A DNA stretch of 56,453 nt from Pseudomonas nabeulensis (GTDB lineage: Bacteria > Pseudomonadota > Gammaproteobacteria > Pseudomonadales > Pseudomonadaceae), in NCBI RefSeq assembly GCF_004682045.1, contig NZ_QUZT01000046.1, forward strand, positions 1-56,453, written 5' to 3'. Under the pieces are notes generated by a model. The model did no database searches and was not told the DNA's origin. It was given only the letters and a program-made list of their open reading frames with translations. Positions 25,642 to 35,097 of this stretch are shown piece after piece; positions within the stretch are counted from its first letter, which is position 1, and each line of letters starts with the position of its first letter. The translations under genes and the position numbers were made by a program.

Positions 25642-26721
25642 TCAACCGGCTCGGCGCAACAGCCAGAAGCCGGCCAGGGCGCAGATGGCGGTGGGCACCA
25701 GCACCGCAAACAGCGGCGAGAAGCCAAACACCAGGCTCGACGGGCCGAGCAGGTCCTGGGCGATGCGGAACGTGAAGCCCACCAATACGCCAGTAAACAC
25801 GCGCTGGCCCAAGGTTACCGAACGCAGCGGACCAAAGATGAACGAGATCGCCATCAGCACCAGCGCGGCAGTCACTACCGGCTGCAACACCTTGACCCAA
25901 AATGCCAGCCAGTAACGGCCGTTGTTCAGGCCCTGGTCCTTCAAATAGTGGATGTAACCCCACAATCCGGAGATCGGCAGGCTTTCGGGGATCATTACCA
26001 CCGTATTCAACAGTTCCGGCTTGAGGGCGATATCCCACTCCTGGCTCGGCACATTGATCACTTCGGTACTGGCCTTGGTGCCTTGGCCGATGTTACGGAA
26101 GTAGGTCGTAGTGACGTCGCTGAGTTGCCATTTTTCGCTGCCGTATTGCGCACGTTTGGCGAAGCTGGACTCCAACAGGTGACGTTCTTTGTCGAACGTG
26201 TAACGCGTCACACCAATCAACAGGCCACCCGGCTGCACGGCGTTGATGTGGATGAACTCGTCACCCTGGCGGTGCCACAGGCCGTGCTTGGAGCTTTGTG
26301 CATCGCCCGAACCCTGCGCCAGCGCGCGATTGGCCTGGGCGGTGGTCTCGGCGGGTGGAGCGACGTACTCGCCGATCAATACGCTGCAGGCCATCAGCAG
26401 CAACATAGGCTTCATGACGGCCCAGACAATTCGACCGATGGACACGCCGGCCGCGCGCATGATGGTCAGTTCACTGTTGCTGGCCAGGCTGCCCAGGCCG
26501 ATCAGGCAACCGATCAGTGCGGCCATCGGCATCATGTCGTAGAGGCGACGCGGCGCAGTGAGGGCCACGTAGCTCATCACGTCCCACACGGTGTAGGTGT
26601 CGCTGACGTTGCCGACCTCATCGATGAAGGCGAACAACGACGCCAGCCCAAGGATAATGCCCAATACCGCCAGGATGGCGATCAGTACGCTGCTACCAAT
26701 GTAGCGATCGAGCTTAGCCAC
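25642..26721 (-). CDS. lptG: LPS export ABC transporter permease LptG
   Basis: A 359-residue inner-membrane permease that, with LptF and the ATPase LptB, extracts lipopolysaccharide and passes it to LptC/LptA. Six membrane helices flank a beta-jellyroll periplasmic domain of about 180 residues. The start is a GTG at 26721 with AAGGAG seven bases upstream; it overlaps the lptF stop by eight bases. The N-terminus MAKLDRYIGSSVLIAIL is typical of LptG. Confidence 0.95.
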   Translation of the reverse strand: MAKLDRYIGSSVLIAILAVLGIILGLASLFAFIDEVGNVSDTYTVWDVMSYVALTAPRRLYDMMPMAALIGCLIGLGSLASNSELTIMRAAGVSIGRIVWAVMKPMLLLMACSVLIGEYVAPPAETTAQANRALAQGSGDAQSSKHGLWHRQGDEFIHINAVQPGGLLIGVTRYTFDKERHLLESSFAKRAQYGSEKWQLSDVTTTYFRNIGQGTKASTEVINVPSQEWDIALKPELLNTVVMIPESLPISGLWGYIHYLKDQGLNNGRYWLAFWVKVLQPVVTAALVLMAISFIFGPLRSVTLGQRVFTGVLVGFTFRIAQDLLGPSSLVFGFSPLFAVLVPTAICALAGFWLLRRAG

Positions 26722-27832
26722 GAGCCAACTCCTTCTGGCCACGACGGCTCTTCATTTTCAAACGGATCGGTTCCCAATAGAGCAGCCCCAGGCCGATCAC
26801 CAGGAAGATCCCGTGCACCCACCACAGGCCCAGGGTCGGCGACAGCTTGCCCTTCTCCAGGGCGCCGCGGGCGGAAATCAGGATGGTGAGGTAAGCCATG
26901 TACAGCAGGATCGCCGGCAACAGCTTGAGGAAACGGCCCTGACGCGGGTTGACGCGGGACAGCGGTACAGCCATCAAGGTCACGATAAACACCAGCAACG
27001 GCAAGGACAGGCGCCATTGCAGCTCGGCAATGGAGCGCAGTTCCTGGCTGCCGAACAGATCGAGCGTAGGGATCGCGTCGCGGTCGGTGACCTCGTCACT
27101 GACATCAGGGCGCTCCAGCATTACGCCGTAGGTGTCGTACTTGATGGCACGGTAGTCGGCCTGGCCGGGGCTGCCGTCATAGCGATAGCCGTTCTCCAGG
27201 ATCAGGTAGCGGCTGCCGTCCGGGCGCACTTCCTGGCGGCCCGAGTCGGCGACCAGGATGGAAATGCCACGGTCTTTCTTGTCTTGCCCCAGGCGCTTCT
27301 CGGAGATAAACACGCCGCCGAGGTTGGCGCGGTTTTCGGTCAGGGTCTCGGTGTAGGTCACACGGGAGCCGTCATTGAGCGCCTGGAAACGGCCCGGTTC
27401 GAGGGTATCGAACTCGGTCATCGCGTCCTGTTTGTTCAGCACCAGCTGAAACTGCATGGCGCCTTGAGGGGCCAGGCTCAGGCTCAGCCAGGCCACGATC
27501 AAGGCAATACCGGCGGCCGGGATCATGGTCATGCCCAGCAAACGTTGCTGGCTCATGCCGGTGGCCGAGAGCACGGTCATTTCGCTTTCAAGGTACAGGC
27601 GACCGTAGGCCAGCAGGATCCCGAGGAACAGGCCCAACGGCAGGATCAGTTGCATGAACCCCGGCAGGCGAAAGCCCATGATCAGGAACAGCGAGCCAGG
27701 GTCCAGGGCGCCAGAAGCAGCCTGGGCCAGGTATTTGACGAAACGACCACTCATGATGATGACCAGCAGCACCGCACTCACGGCACTCAGGGTCAACAGG
27801 ACTTCGCGGGACAGATAACGGAAGACGATCAA
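26714..27832 (-). CDS. lptF: LPS export ABC transporter permease LptF
   Basis: A 372-residue partner of LptG in the lipopolysaccharide transporter. Membrane helices lie at both ends around a periplasmic jellyroll; the conserved ESEMTVLSATGMS coupling segment and VPLSRVNPRQGR are present. The start is unusual: TTG at 27832 (MIVFRYLSREV), chosen because GGAG lies eight bases upstream and E. coli LptF begins MIIIRYL at the same point. The GTG at 27841 directly abuts that site and is less likely. It diverges from pepA; the 284-base gap contains both promoters but no repeat. Confidence 0.94.
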   Translation of the reverse strand: MIVFRYLSREVLLTLSAVSAVLLVIIMSGRFVKYLAQAASGALDPGSLFLIMGFRLPGFMQLILPLGLFLGILLAYGRLYLESEMTVLSATGMSQQRLLGMTMIPAAGIALIVAWLSLSLAPQGAMQFQLVLNKQDAMTEFDTLEPGRFQALNDGSRVTYTETLTENRANLGGVFISEKRLGQDKKDRGISILVADSGRQEVRPDGSRYLILENGYRYDGSPGQADYRAIKYDTYGVMLERPDVSDEVTDRDAIPTLDLFGSQELRSIAELQWRLSLPLLVFIVTLMAVPLSRVNPRQGRFLKLLPAILLYMAYLTILISARGALEKGKLSPTLGLWWVHGIFLVIGLGLLYWEPIRLKMKSRRGQKELARG

Positions 27833-28116
27833 ACCAGACACTCCAGGGTTGTCAGGCTAAGGCGGCCAAACAAGCAAGCATACCGAGTCAGCCCGTTTAA
27901 AGGGGCCGGCTAAAAAGATGGCGCATTATCCTGTGATTGGCCGCGCCTGTCACGGAGCAAGCTCTGCACACACGCACAAAGCGTTCTGCAAGGGTTGTCA
28001 GGCTCCGTCGGCGAGGTTCAAACTGCGGCCTTTGTCGCTGGCGGCTTACACCGCTGCCATGCATTAAAGCCTGCGTACAGACGCAACGCTCTCAGACCTT
28101 GATAAGGGACCCGAAA

Positions 28117-29607
28117 ATGGAATTGGTTGTAAAAAGCGTTAGCCCCGAAACGTTGAAAACCGCCACCCTCGTGGTCGCCATTGGCGAAGGCCGCAAGCTC
28201 GGCGTTGCCGCCAAGCAACTCGACGAACTGAGCGGCGGCGCGATCAGCGCGGTCCTCAAACGCGGCGACCTGGCTGGCAAAGTCGGCCAGAGCCTGCTGC
28301 TGCAAAGCCTGCCCAACCTTAAAGCCGACCGCGTATTGCTGGTGGGCGTGGGCAAGGACGCCGAACTGGGCGACCGCCCGTTCCGCAAAATTGTCAGCGG
28401 TATCCTCAACACCCTCAAGGGCCTGGGCGGCAGCGATGCCACCCTGGCGCTGGATGAAGTCGTGGTAAAAGGCCGCGACAGCTACGGCAAGACCCGCCTG
28501 CTGGCCGAAAGCCTGGTGGACGGCGGCTATATCTTCGACCAGTTCAAGAGCACCAAGGCCGAACCCCGCGCCCTGAAGAAAATCACCCTGCTGACCATCA
28601 AGGCCGCACAAGCCGAAGTGCAGCGCGCCGTGACCCACGCTACCGCCATCGCCAACGGCATGTCGTTCACCCGTGACCTGGGTAACCTGCCGCCGAACAT
28701 CTGCCATCCTACGTTCCTCGGCGAACAGGCCAAGGCGCTGGGCAAAGAGTTCAAGGGCCTCAAAGTCGAGGTGCTGGACGAGAAGAAGATCAAGGAACTG
28801 GGCATGGGCTCGTTCTATGCCGTGGGTCAAGGCAGCGACCAGCCGCCACGCTTGATCGTGATGCAATACAACGGCGGCAAGAAGGCCGACAAGCCATACG
28901 CCCTGGTCGGTAAAGGCATCACCTTCGACACCGGCGGCATCAGCCTCAAGCCGGGCGCCGGCATGGACGAGATGAAATACGACATGGGCGGCGCCGCCAG
29001 CGTGTTCGGCACCCTGCGTGCCGTGCTGGAACTCAAGCTGCCGATCAACCTGGTGTGCATTCTGGCCTGCGCCGAGAACATGCCGAGTGGCGGCGCAGCG
29101 CGCCCGGGCGATATCGTCACGACCATGAGCGGCCAGACCGTTGAAATCCTCAACACCGACGCCGAAGGCCGCCTGGTGCTGTGCGATGCGCTGACCTACG
29201 CCGAACGTTTCAAGCCACAGGCTGTGATCGACATCGCTACCCTGACCGGCGCGTGCATCGTCGCACTGGGCTCCCACACTTCGGGCCTGCTGGGCAACAA
29301 TGACGAACTGATCGAGCAACTGCTCAGCGCCGGCAAGGCGGCTGACGATCGCGCCTGGCAACTGCCGCTGTTCGATGAGTACCAGGAACAGTTGGACAGC
29401 CCGTTCGCCGACATCGCCAACATCGGCGGCCCGAAAGCCGGCACCATCACGGCGGCCTGCTTCCTGTCGCGTTTTGCCAAGAACTTCAACTGGGCTCACC
29501 TGGACATCGCCGGCACCGCCTGGACCAGCGGCGGCAAGGACAAGGGCGCCACTGGCCGTCCGGTGCCATTGCTGACCCAGTACCTGCTGGATCGCGCCAA
29601 GGCCTGA
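28117..29607 (+). CDS. pepA: Leucyl aminopeptidase PepA
   Basis: A 496-residue M17 aminopeptidase with two metal ions. Signatures: GKGITFDTGGISLKPG, MKYDMGGAA and NTDAEGRLVL. The enzyme recycles peptides; in some bacteria PepA also binds DNA (Xer recombination, transcription). The start at 28117 (MELVVKSV) has AAGGGAC upstream; the frame is open from 27937 but the earlier part lacks a start site and is not PepA-like. It is divergent from lptF and followed by holC, an arrangement known in Pseudomonas. Confidence 0.96.
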   Translation: MELVVKSVSPETLKTATLVVAIGEGRKLGVAAKQLDELSGGAISAVLKRGDLAGKVGQSLLLQSLPNLKADRVLLVGVGKDAELGDRPFRKIVSGILNTLKGLGGSDATLALDEVVVKGRDSYGKTRLLAESLVDGGYIFDQFKSTKAEPRALKKITLLTIKAAQAEVQRAVTHATAIANGMSFTRDLGNLPPNICHPTFLGEQAKALGKEFKGLKVEVLDEKKIKELGMGSFYAVGQGSDQPPRLIVMQYNGGKKADKPYALVGKGITFDTGGISLKPGAGMDEMKYDMGGAASVFGTLRAVLELKLPINLVCILACAENMPSGGAARPGDIVTTMSGQTVEILNTDAEGRLVLCDALTYAERFKPQAVIDIATLTGACIVALGSHTSGLLGNNDELIEQLLSAGKAADDRAWQLPLFDEYQEQLDSPFADIANIGGPKAGTITAACFLSRFAKNFNWAHLDIAGTAWTSGGKDKGATGRPVPLLTQYLLDRAKA

Positions 29608-29615
29608 AACTGAAC

Positions 29616-29710
29616 TGTGGCGAGGGAGCTTGCTCCCGCTGGATTGCGCAGCAGTCCCCCGACTTTTGGGGGCGCTTCGCACCCCAACGGGAGCAAGCTC
29701 CCTCGCCACA
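29616..29710. repeat. REPIN, GAGGGAGCTTGCTCCC type, inverted pair
   Basis: Arms TGTGGCGAGGGAGCTTGCTC and its complement enclose a loop with GGGGGCGCTTCGCACCCC. It lies between pepA and holC. Confidence 0.9.
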
Positions 29711-29752
29711 AAAAGCTCGCCCTAGAGCTTCCAAGGTCGCTCAGGAACCGCA

Positions 29753-30181
29753 ATGACCCAAGTCGACTTCTATATATTGCCCAGCGCCGACCCGCTCGCG
29801 CGCCTGGACTTTGCTTGCAAACTCACCGAAAAAGCCTGGCGCATGGGCCACCGCATCTACCTGCATTGCAGCGATGCCGCCCAACGCGACGAACTGGACG
29901 CCCGCCTGTGGCGCTTCAAGGGTGAAAGCTTCGTGCCCCATGGACCCGCTGAATCCGAACCCGAAGGCCTGGTGGTACTAGGGCTGGGCGAGAGCTGCGG
30001 TGATCACCATGACCTGCTGGTGAACCTGGACCTGAAAGTACCGCCCTTCGCCAAGGCGTTTGCCCGTGTGGCAGAAGTCGTGGTGGAGGACCCGGCTATT
30101 CGTCAGGCCGCGCGGGAGAGTTTCCGTTTCTATCGCGAACAGGGCTATCCTTTGCAAGATCACCGGCTACAACGACTTTGA
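29753..30181 (+). CDS. holC: DNA polymerase III subunit chi
   Basis: A 142-residue clamp-loader accessory subunit. Chi joins psi and contacts single-strand-binding protein, linking the polymerase to SSB-coated DNA. The N-terminus VDFYILPSADPLARLDFACK, the DARLWRF segment and the later VNLD are typical of the family. AGGAACC is upstream of the ATG. It sits in the usual pepA-holC-valS order. Confidence 0.94.
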   Translation: MTQVDFYILPSADPLARLDFACKLTEKAWRMGHRIYLHCSDAAQRDELDARLWRFKGESFVPHGPAESEPEGLVVLGLGESCGDHHDLLVNLDLKVPPFAKAFARVAEVVVEDPAIRQAARESFRFYREQGYPLQDHRLQRL

Positions 30182-30188
30182 GTACACG

Positions 30189-30545
30189 ATGGACACTCCC
30201 AACCCGCTGAAAAAAGACGACCACCTGCTGGATGACCTTGAGTCGATCCGCCAGTTGCTGGGTGATGATGACTTACAGCCGCCGCTGCTGACCGAAACGG
30301 TCGAGAGCGAGGTACAGATTCCAATGCTGTTCGATTTGGCGGAGAGCAAGCCCCCTGCGCCGGAGCCTGCCGCTGTCGAAAAAAGCCCCGACGCCCTGCT
30401 GCTGCACCTGGACAACGAACTGCGCGCCGCCGCGCAACTGATCATGCAAGACGTGATCGACGACTTTGCCCCGCATATCGAAACCGAGATCAAGCGTCGG
30501 CTGGATGCGCGGATGGAGCGGTTGTTGAGCCAATACCAGTCCTGA
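30189..30545 (+). CDS. Small acidic hypothetical protein between holC and valS
   Basis: A 118-residue protein (MDTPNPLKKDDHLLDDLESI) starting seven bases after holC. It is strongly acidic in its first half and has a helical C-terminus (LRAAAQLIMQDVIDDFAPHI then KRRLDARMERLL). No signal peptide or membrane segment. Genes of this size are found at this position in other Pseudomonas, where they are annotated as hypothetical; a link to the clamp loader is suggested only by position. The frame is open from 30060 inside holC, but that part is a shadow. Confidence 0.8.
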   Translation: MDTPNPLKKDDHLLDDLESIRQLLGDDDLQPPLLTETVESEVQIPMLFDLAESKPPAPEPAAVEKSPDALLLHLDNELRAAAQLIMQDVIDDFAPHIETEIKRRLDARMERLLSQYQS

Positions 30546-30562
30546 GGCTTGCATAGATTCCC

Positions 30563-30667
30563 TGTGGGAGGGGGCTTGCCCCCGATGGCGGTGGGTCAGC
30601 CAGTTCATCTTTAACTGACACGCCGCCATCGGGGGCAAGTCGAATCGTCGCACCGCCCCTCCCACAT
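30563..30667. repeat. REPIN with the same 16-base insertion in one arm
   Basis: Left arm is the normal GTGGGAGGGGGCTTGC form. The right arm reads GGGGGCAAGTCGAATCGTCG then CACCGCCCC, the reverse complement of the 16-base insertion seen at 14369-14474. It lies between the small holC-linked gene and valS. Confidence 0.87.
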
Positions 30668-30772
30668 TGGTTTTGCATCAACCTTTAGACCGTCTTCAAC
30701 TCGCCCTCCACGCCCTCCCCCGTTATACTTGCCGGCTTTCCTGAATAAATGCCAACTAGGGTCCCGCCGCGC

Positions 30773-33619
30773 ATGGATAAGACCTACCAGCCGCACGCCA
30801 TCGAAACTTCCTGGTACAACACCTGGGAATCCGAGAATTATTTCGCCCCGCAAGGCGCGGGCGATTCCTACACCATCATGATTCCGCCACCGAACGTCAC
30901 TGGCAGCCTGCACATGGGCCATGGCTTCAACAATGCGATCATGGATGCGTTGATCCGTTTCCGCCGCATGCAGGGCCGCAACACCCTGTGGCAACCGGGC
31001 ACCGACCACGCCGGTATCGCCACCCAAATGCTGGTGGAACGCCAACTCGAAGCCACTGGCCAGAGCCGTCACGACCTGGGTCGCGAGAAATTCCTGGAAA
31101 AGATCTGGGAATGGAAAGACCAGTCCGGCGGCAATATCAGCCGTCAGATCCGTCGCCTAGGCTCGTCCGTCGACTGGAGCCGCGAGCGCTTCACCATGGA
31201 CGACGGCCTGTCGGAAGCCGTAAAAGAAGCCTTCGTGCGCCTGCATGAAGACGGCCTGATCTACCGCGGCAAGCGCTTGGTCAACTGGGACACCAAGTTG
31301 CACACGGCAATTTCCGACCTCGAAGTGGAAAACCACGACGAGAAAGGTTTCCTGTGGAACCTCAAGTATCCGCTGGCCGACGGCGCCAAGACCGCCGAAG
31401 GCAACGACTACCTGATCGTCGCTACCACCCGTCCGGAAACCATGCTCGGCGACGCCGCCGTCGCGGTTAACCCGAACGATGAGCGCTACCAGGCACTGAT
31501 CGGCAAGTTCGTCGAGTTGCCGCTGGTTGGCCGTCGCATCCCGATCATCGCGGACGACTACTGCGACCCGGAATTCGGCACCGGCTGCGTGAAAATCACC
31601 CCGGCCCACGATTTCAACGACTATGAAGTCGGCAAGCGCCACAACCTGCCGCTGCTGAACATCTTCGACAAAAACGCCGCCGTACTGCCGGCCTGTCAGG
31701 TGTTCAACCTGGACGGCACGCTGAACGACAGCATCGACGGCAAGATCCCGGCCGAATACGCCGGCCTCGACCGTTTCGAAGCACGCAAGCAGATCGTTGC
31801 CGCCTTCGACGCCGCCGGCCTGCTGGTGAGCGTTGACGACCACGGCCTCAAAGTGCCGAAAGGCGACCGTTCCGGCACCGTGATCGAGCCGTGGCTGACC
31901 GACCAGTGGTACGTGTCCACAAAGCCGCTGGCAGAACCTGCCATTGCCGCCGTGGAAGACGGCCGTATCCAGTTCGTGCCCAAGCAGTACGAAAACATGT
32001 ACTTCTCGTGGATGCGTGACATCCAGGATTGGTGCATCAGCCGTCAGCTGTGGTGGGGCCACCGCATTCCGGCCTGGTACGACGAGTCGGGCAAGGTCTA
32101 TGTAGGCCGCGACGAAGCCGAAGTGCGTGCCAAGCACAACCTCGGTGCCGACGTTGCGCTGCAACAGGACAACGACGTACTGGACACCTGGTTCAGTTCG
32201 GGCCTGTGGACCTTCTCCACCCTGGGCTGGCCGCAGCAGACCGAGTTCCTCAAGAAATTCCACTCCACCGACGTGCTGGTCACCGGTTTCGACATCATTT
32301 TCTTCTGGGTTGCCCGGATGATCATGCTGACCATGCACTTGGTGAAGAACGAGGACGGCACCCCGCAGGTTCCGTTCAAGACCGTGTACGTGCACGGCCT
32401 GGTACGTGACGGCCAGGGCCAGAAGATGTCCAAGTCCAAGGGCAACGTCCTGGACCCGCTGGACATCATCGACGGCATCGACCTGGAAACCCTGGTGCAG
32501 AAACGCACCTCGGGCCTGATGCAGCCGAAACTGGCGAAGAAGATCGAGAAGCAGACCCGCGACGAGTTCGCCGACGGCATCGCCAGCTACGGCACCGACG
32601 CCCTGCGCTTCACCTTCTGCTCGCTGGCGTCCACCGGTCGCGACATCAAGTTCGACATGGGCCGCGTCGAAGGCTATCGCAACTTCTGCAACAAGATCTG
32701 GAACGCCGCGCGCTACGTGCTGGATAAAGGCGAAGACTGCGGCCAGAACGGCGAAGCGTATGAGCTGTCCCTGGCGGATCGCTGGATTATCTCGCAGCTG
32801 CAACGCACCGAAGCCGAAGTGACGCGCCAACTCGACCAGTTCCGTTTCGACCTGGCGGCGCAGGCCTTGTACGAGTTCATCTGGAACCAGTATTGCGACT
32901 GGTACCTGGAACTGTCCAAGCCAGTGCTGTGGGACGAAAACGCGCCGGTTGAACGCCAGCGCGGCACCCGCCGCACCCTGGTTCGCGTGCTGGAAGTGGC
33001 ACTGCGCCTGGCGCACCCGTTCATGCCGTTCATCACCGAAGAAATCTGGCAGCGCCTGGCGCCGCTGGCCGGTATCGAAGGCAAGACCATCATGCTGCAA
33101 CCTTGGCCAGTGGCCAATGAAGCGCGCATTGATGAGGCAGCCGAAAGCGATATCGAATGGCTCAAGACCCTGATGCTCGGCACGCGCAACATCCGCGCCG
33201 AGATGAACATCGGGCCGGGCAAGCCGTTGGCCGTGTTCGTGAAGAACGCCAGTGCCGAAGACCAGCGTCGTCTCGCCGAGAACGATGCGCTGCTCAAGAA
33301 GCTGGCGAAGCTGGAGTCCATCACTGTATTGGCGGCTGACGCCGAAGCACCGCTGTCCGCCACCGCACTGGTGGGCGAGATGGAAGTGCTGGTGCCGATG
33401 GCCGGCCTGATCGACAAGGGCGCCGAACTGGCCCGCCTCGACAAGGAAATCGCGCGCTTGCAAGGCGAAGTGCAGCGGGTGGGCGGCAAGCTGTCCAACG
33501 CGGCATTCGTCGACAAGGCGCCGGCCGAAGTGATCGACAAGGAACGCGCCAAGCTGGCCGAGGCCGAACAGGCCCTGGGCAAGCTGGCGGAGCAACATGC
33601 GCGGATTTCCAGCCTGTAA
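30773..33619 (+). CDS. valS: Valyl-tRNA synthetase
   Basis: A 948-residue class I aminoacyl-tRNA synthetase. The ATP-binding HIGH motif is HMGH within PPPNVTGSLHMGHG, the KMSKS motif is intact (GQKMSKSKGN), the editing domain has ATTRPETMLGD, and the C-terminal coiled coil (ARLDKEIARLQGEVQRVGG) binds tRNA. The start at 30773 (MDKTYQPHAIE) matches the family; the earlier ATG at 30749 is unlikely. A TATACT hexamer at 30724-30729 is a probable -10 element. A strong terminator follows. Confidence 0.97.
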   Translation: MDKTYQPHAIETSWYNTWESENYFAPQGAGDSYTIMIPPPNVTGSLHMGHGFNNAIMDALIRFRRMQGRNTLWQPGTDHAGIATQMLVERQLEATGQSRHDLGREKFLEKIWEWKDQSGGNISRQIRRLGSSVDWSRERFTMDDGLSEAVKEAFVRLHEDGLIYRGKRLVNWDTKLHTAISDLEVENHDEKGFLWNLKYPLADGAKTAEGNDYLIVATTRPETMLGDAAVAVNPNDERYQALIGKFVELPLVGRRIPIIADDYCDPEFGTGCVKITPAHDFNDYEVGKRHNLPLLNIFDKNAAVLPACQVFNLDGTLNDSIDGKIPAEYAGLDRFEARKQIVAAFDAAGLLVSVDDHGLKVPKGDRSGTVIEPWLTDQWYVSTKPLAEPAIAAVEDGRIQFVPKQYENMYFSWMRDIQDWCISRQLWWGHRIPAWYDESGKVYVGRDEAEVRAKHNLGADVALQQDNDVLDTWFSSGLWTFSTLGWPQQTEFLKKFHSTDVLVTGFDIIFFWVARMIMLTMHLVKNEDGTPQVPFKTVYVHGLVRDGQGQKMSKSKGNVLDPLDIIDGIDLETLVQKRTSGLMQPKLAKKIEKQTRDEFADGIASYGTDALRFTFCSLASTGRDIKFDMGRVEGYRNFCNKIWNAARYVLDKGEDCGQNGEAYELSLADRWIISQLQRTEAEVTRQLDQFRFDLAAQALYEFIWNQYCDWYLELSKPVLWDENAPVERQRGTRRTLVRVLEVALRLAHPFMPFITEEIWQRLAPLAGIEGKTIMLQPWPVANEARIDEAAESDIEWLKTLMLGTRNIRAEMNIGPGKPLAVFVKNASAEDQRRLAENDALLKKLAKLESITVLAADAEAPLSATALVGEMEVLVPMAGLIDKGAELARLDKEIARLQGEVQRVGGKLSNAAFVDKAPAEVIDKERAKLAEAEQALGKLAEQHARISSL

Positions 33620-33640
33620 GCTGGAACCTGTGCAGATAAA

Positions 33641-33663
33641 GAGGCCTTCGGGCCTCTTTTTTT
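33641..33663 (+). terminator. Intrinsic terminator of valS
   Basis: GAGGCC-TTCG-GGCCTC followed by seven T: a 6-bp GC-rich stem capped by a stable UUCG tetraloop. Confidence 0.93.
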
Positions 33664-33701
33664 GGCCTGAAATTCCCCACTGCCAAACTGGCAATGCAAT
33701 C

Positions 33702-33795
33702 AATGTGGGAGGGGGCTTGCCCCCGATAGCAGTGTGTCAGCAACCTACAGATTGGCTGATACACCGCCATCGGGGGCAAGCCCCCTCCCACATTT
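33702..33795. repeat. REPIN, GTGGGAGGGGGCTTGC type, inverted pair
   Basis: Full inverted pair between the valS terminator and rlmF, with the loop words TGTGTCAGCAACC and TTGGCTGATACAC. Confidence 0.93.
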
Positions 33796-33858
33796 GACCG
33801 AGGTGACCTCAAGAATGTGTGACAATACCCGCCACATTGAGCCAACCCCAGAATCATC

Positions 33859-34878
33859 ATGACCGCCCCCAGCACACCCAAGCCTCCGCGCAAGAAGCCT
33901 AAAACCGCCGCCACGGCCAAACCCGTCGCGCCGCGCAAAGAGGCCACCCTGCACCCGCGCAACCGCCACACAGGCCGTTACGACTTCCCGGCGCTGATCA
34001 AGACCACGCCGGAACTGGCGAAATACGTGATCATCAACCCGTATGGCAAAGAGAGCATCGACTTCGCCAGCCCGGATGCGGTGCGGGTGTTCAACCGGGC
34101 GTTGCTCAAGTCCTTCTATGGCATCCAGCATTGGGACATTCCCGCCGACTACCTGTGCCCACCGGTGCCGGGGCGTGCGGACTACGTGCATTTCCTCGCC
34201 GACCTGCTGGCCAGCAACAACGACGGCAAGATCCCACGCGGTTCGATCATCAAGGTGCTGGACATCGGCATGGGCGCCAACTGCGTCTATCCGCTGATTG
34301 GCTACATGGAATACCGCTGGAATTTCCTCGGTTCGGAAGTCGACCCGATCGCCGTGGCCGCTGCCAGGGCCATCGTGCAGTCCAATGACTTGAGCAAAGT
34401 CATTCAACTGCGTCAGCAAACCAATCCCAAGCACATCCTGCTCAACCTGTTGGAAACAGGCGAGGCGTTTGACCTGACCATGTGCAACCCGCCCTTTCAT
34501 GCGTCGATGGAGGAAGCCACCAAGGGCAGCGAGCGTAAATGGCGCGCCCTGGGCAAGGCCGATCCCAAGCGCAAGTTGCCGGTGTTGAACTTCGGTGGCC
34601 AATCCGCCGAGCTGTGGTGTGAAGGGGGTGAAGCGCGATTTGTGACCCAGTTGATCGCGGAAAGCGCCAAGGTCGCGCATCGGGTACTGTGGTTCAGCAC
34701 ACTGGTCTCGAAAGCCTCCAACCTGCCGGCCATTGAAACCGCGCTGAAAAAGGCCGGTGCGTTGGAAAGCCAGGTGGTGGAAATGTCCCAGGGCCAGAAA
34801 CAAAGCCGTTTTGTCGCCTGGACGTTCCAGACCAAGAACGAGCAGAAAATCTGGCGTCAGCGCTGGGTTCGCGACTGA
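33859..34878 (+). CDS. rlmF: 23S rRNA (adenine(1618)-N(6))-methyltransferase RlmF
   Basis: A 339-residue SAM-dependent N6-adenine methyltransferase acting on A1618 of 23S rRNA. It has a basic N-terminal tail (KPPRKKPKTAATAK), LHPRNRHTGRYDFPAL, the SAM site LDIGMGANCVYPL, and the catalytic CNPPFHAS. The ribosome-binding site is weak, so expression may be low. It is single-gene between two REP elements. Confidence 0.95.
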   Translation: MTAPSTPKPPRKKPKTAATAKPVAPRKEATLHPRNRHTGRYDFPALIKTTPELAKYVIINPYGKESIDFASPDAVRVFNRALLKSFYGIQHWDIPADYLCPPVPGRADYVHFLADLLASNNDGKIPRGSIIKVLDIGMGANCVYPLIGYMEYRWNFLGSEVDPIAVAAARAIVQSNDLSKVIQLRQQTNPKHILLNLLETGEAFDLTMCNPPFHASMEEATKGSERKWRALGKADPKRKLPVLNFGGQSAELWCEGGEARFVTQLIAESAKVAHRVLWFSTLVSKASNLPAIETALKKAGALESQVVEMSQGQKQSRFVAWTFQTKNEQKIWRQRWVRD

Positions 34879-34885
34879 CTCACTG

Positions 34886-35016
34886 TAGTGAGCGGGCTTG
34901 TCCCGCGCTGGGCTGCGAAGCAGCCCTAATTCGGTCGACGCGTTCTGCCAGTTAGAACCTGATTGCCTGGTTTTGGGGCCGCTTCGCGGCCCAGCGCGGG
35001 ACAAGCCCGCTCACTA
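34886..35016. repeat. REPIN, GTGAGCGGGCTTGTCCC type, long inverted pair
   Basis: Arms TAGTGAGCGGGCTTGTCCCG and its complement, each followed inward by a smaller palindrome (GGGCTGCGAAGCAGCCC; GGGGCCGCTTCGCGGCCC), around an unpaired core of about 45 bases. This is the third REP family in the window. Confidence 0.9.
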
Positions 35017-35048
35017 CAATAAACCTGCACCTGCAAATCGCAGGCAAC

Positions 35049-35089
35049 AAAAAACCGTGCCCGGATCGCTCCGGTGCACGGTTTTTTTT
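35049..35089 (-). terminator. Intrinsic terminator of hupN
   Basis: ACCGTGC..GCACGGT stem with an internal CCGGA/TCCGG stem, with A and T runs on either side; bidirectional, and eight bases or so from the hupN stop codon. Confidence 0.9.
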
Positions 35090-35097
35090 GCTGCGTC

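Noticed and set aside
31157..33703. An 848-codon minus-strand frame
   Set aside because: Antisense shadow of valS, caused by its GC-rich codon use.
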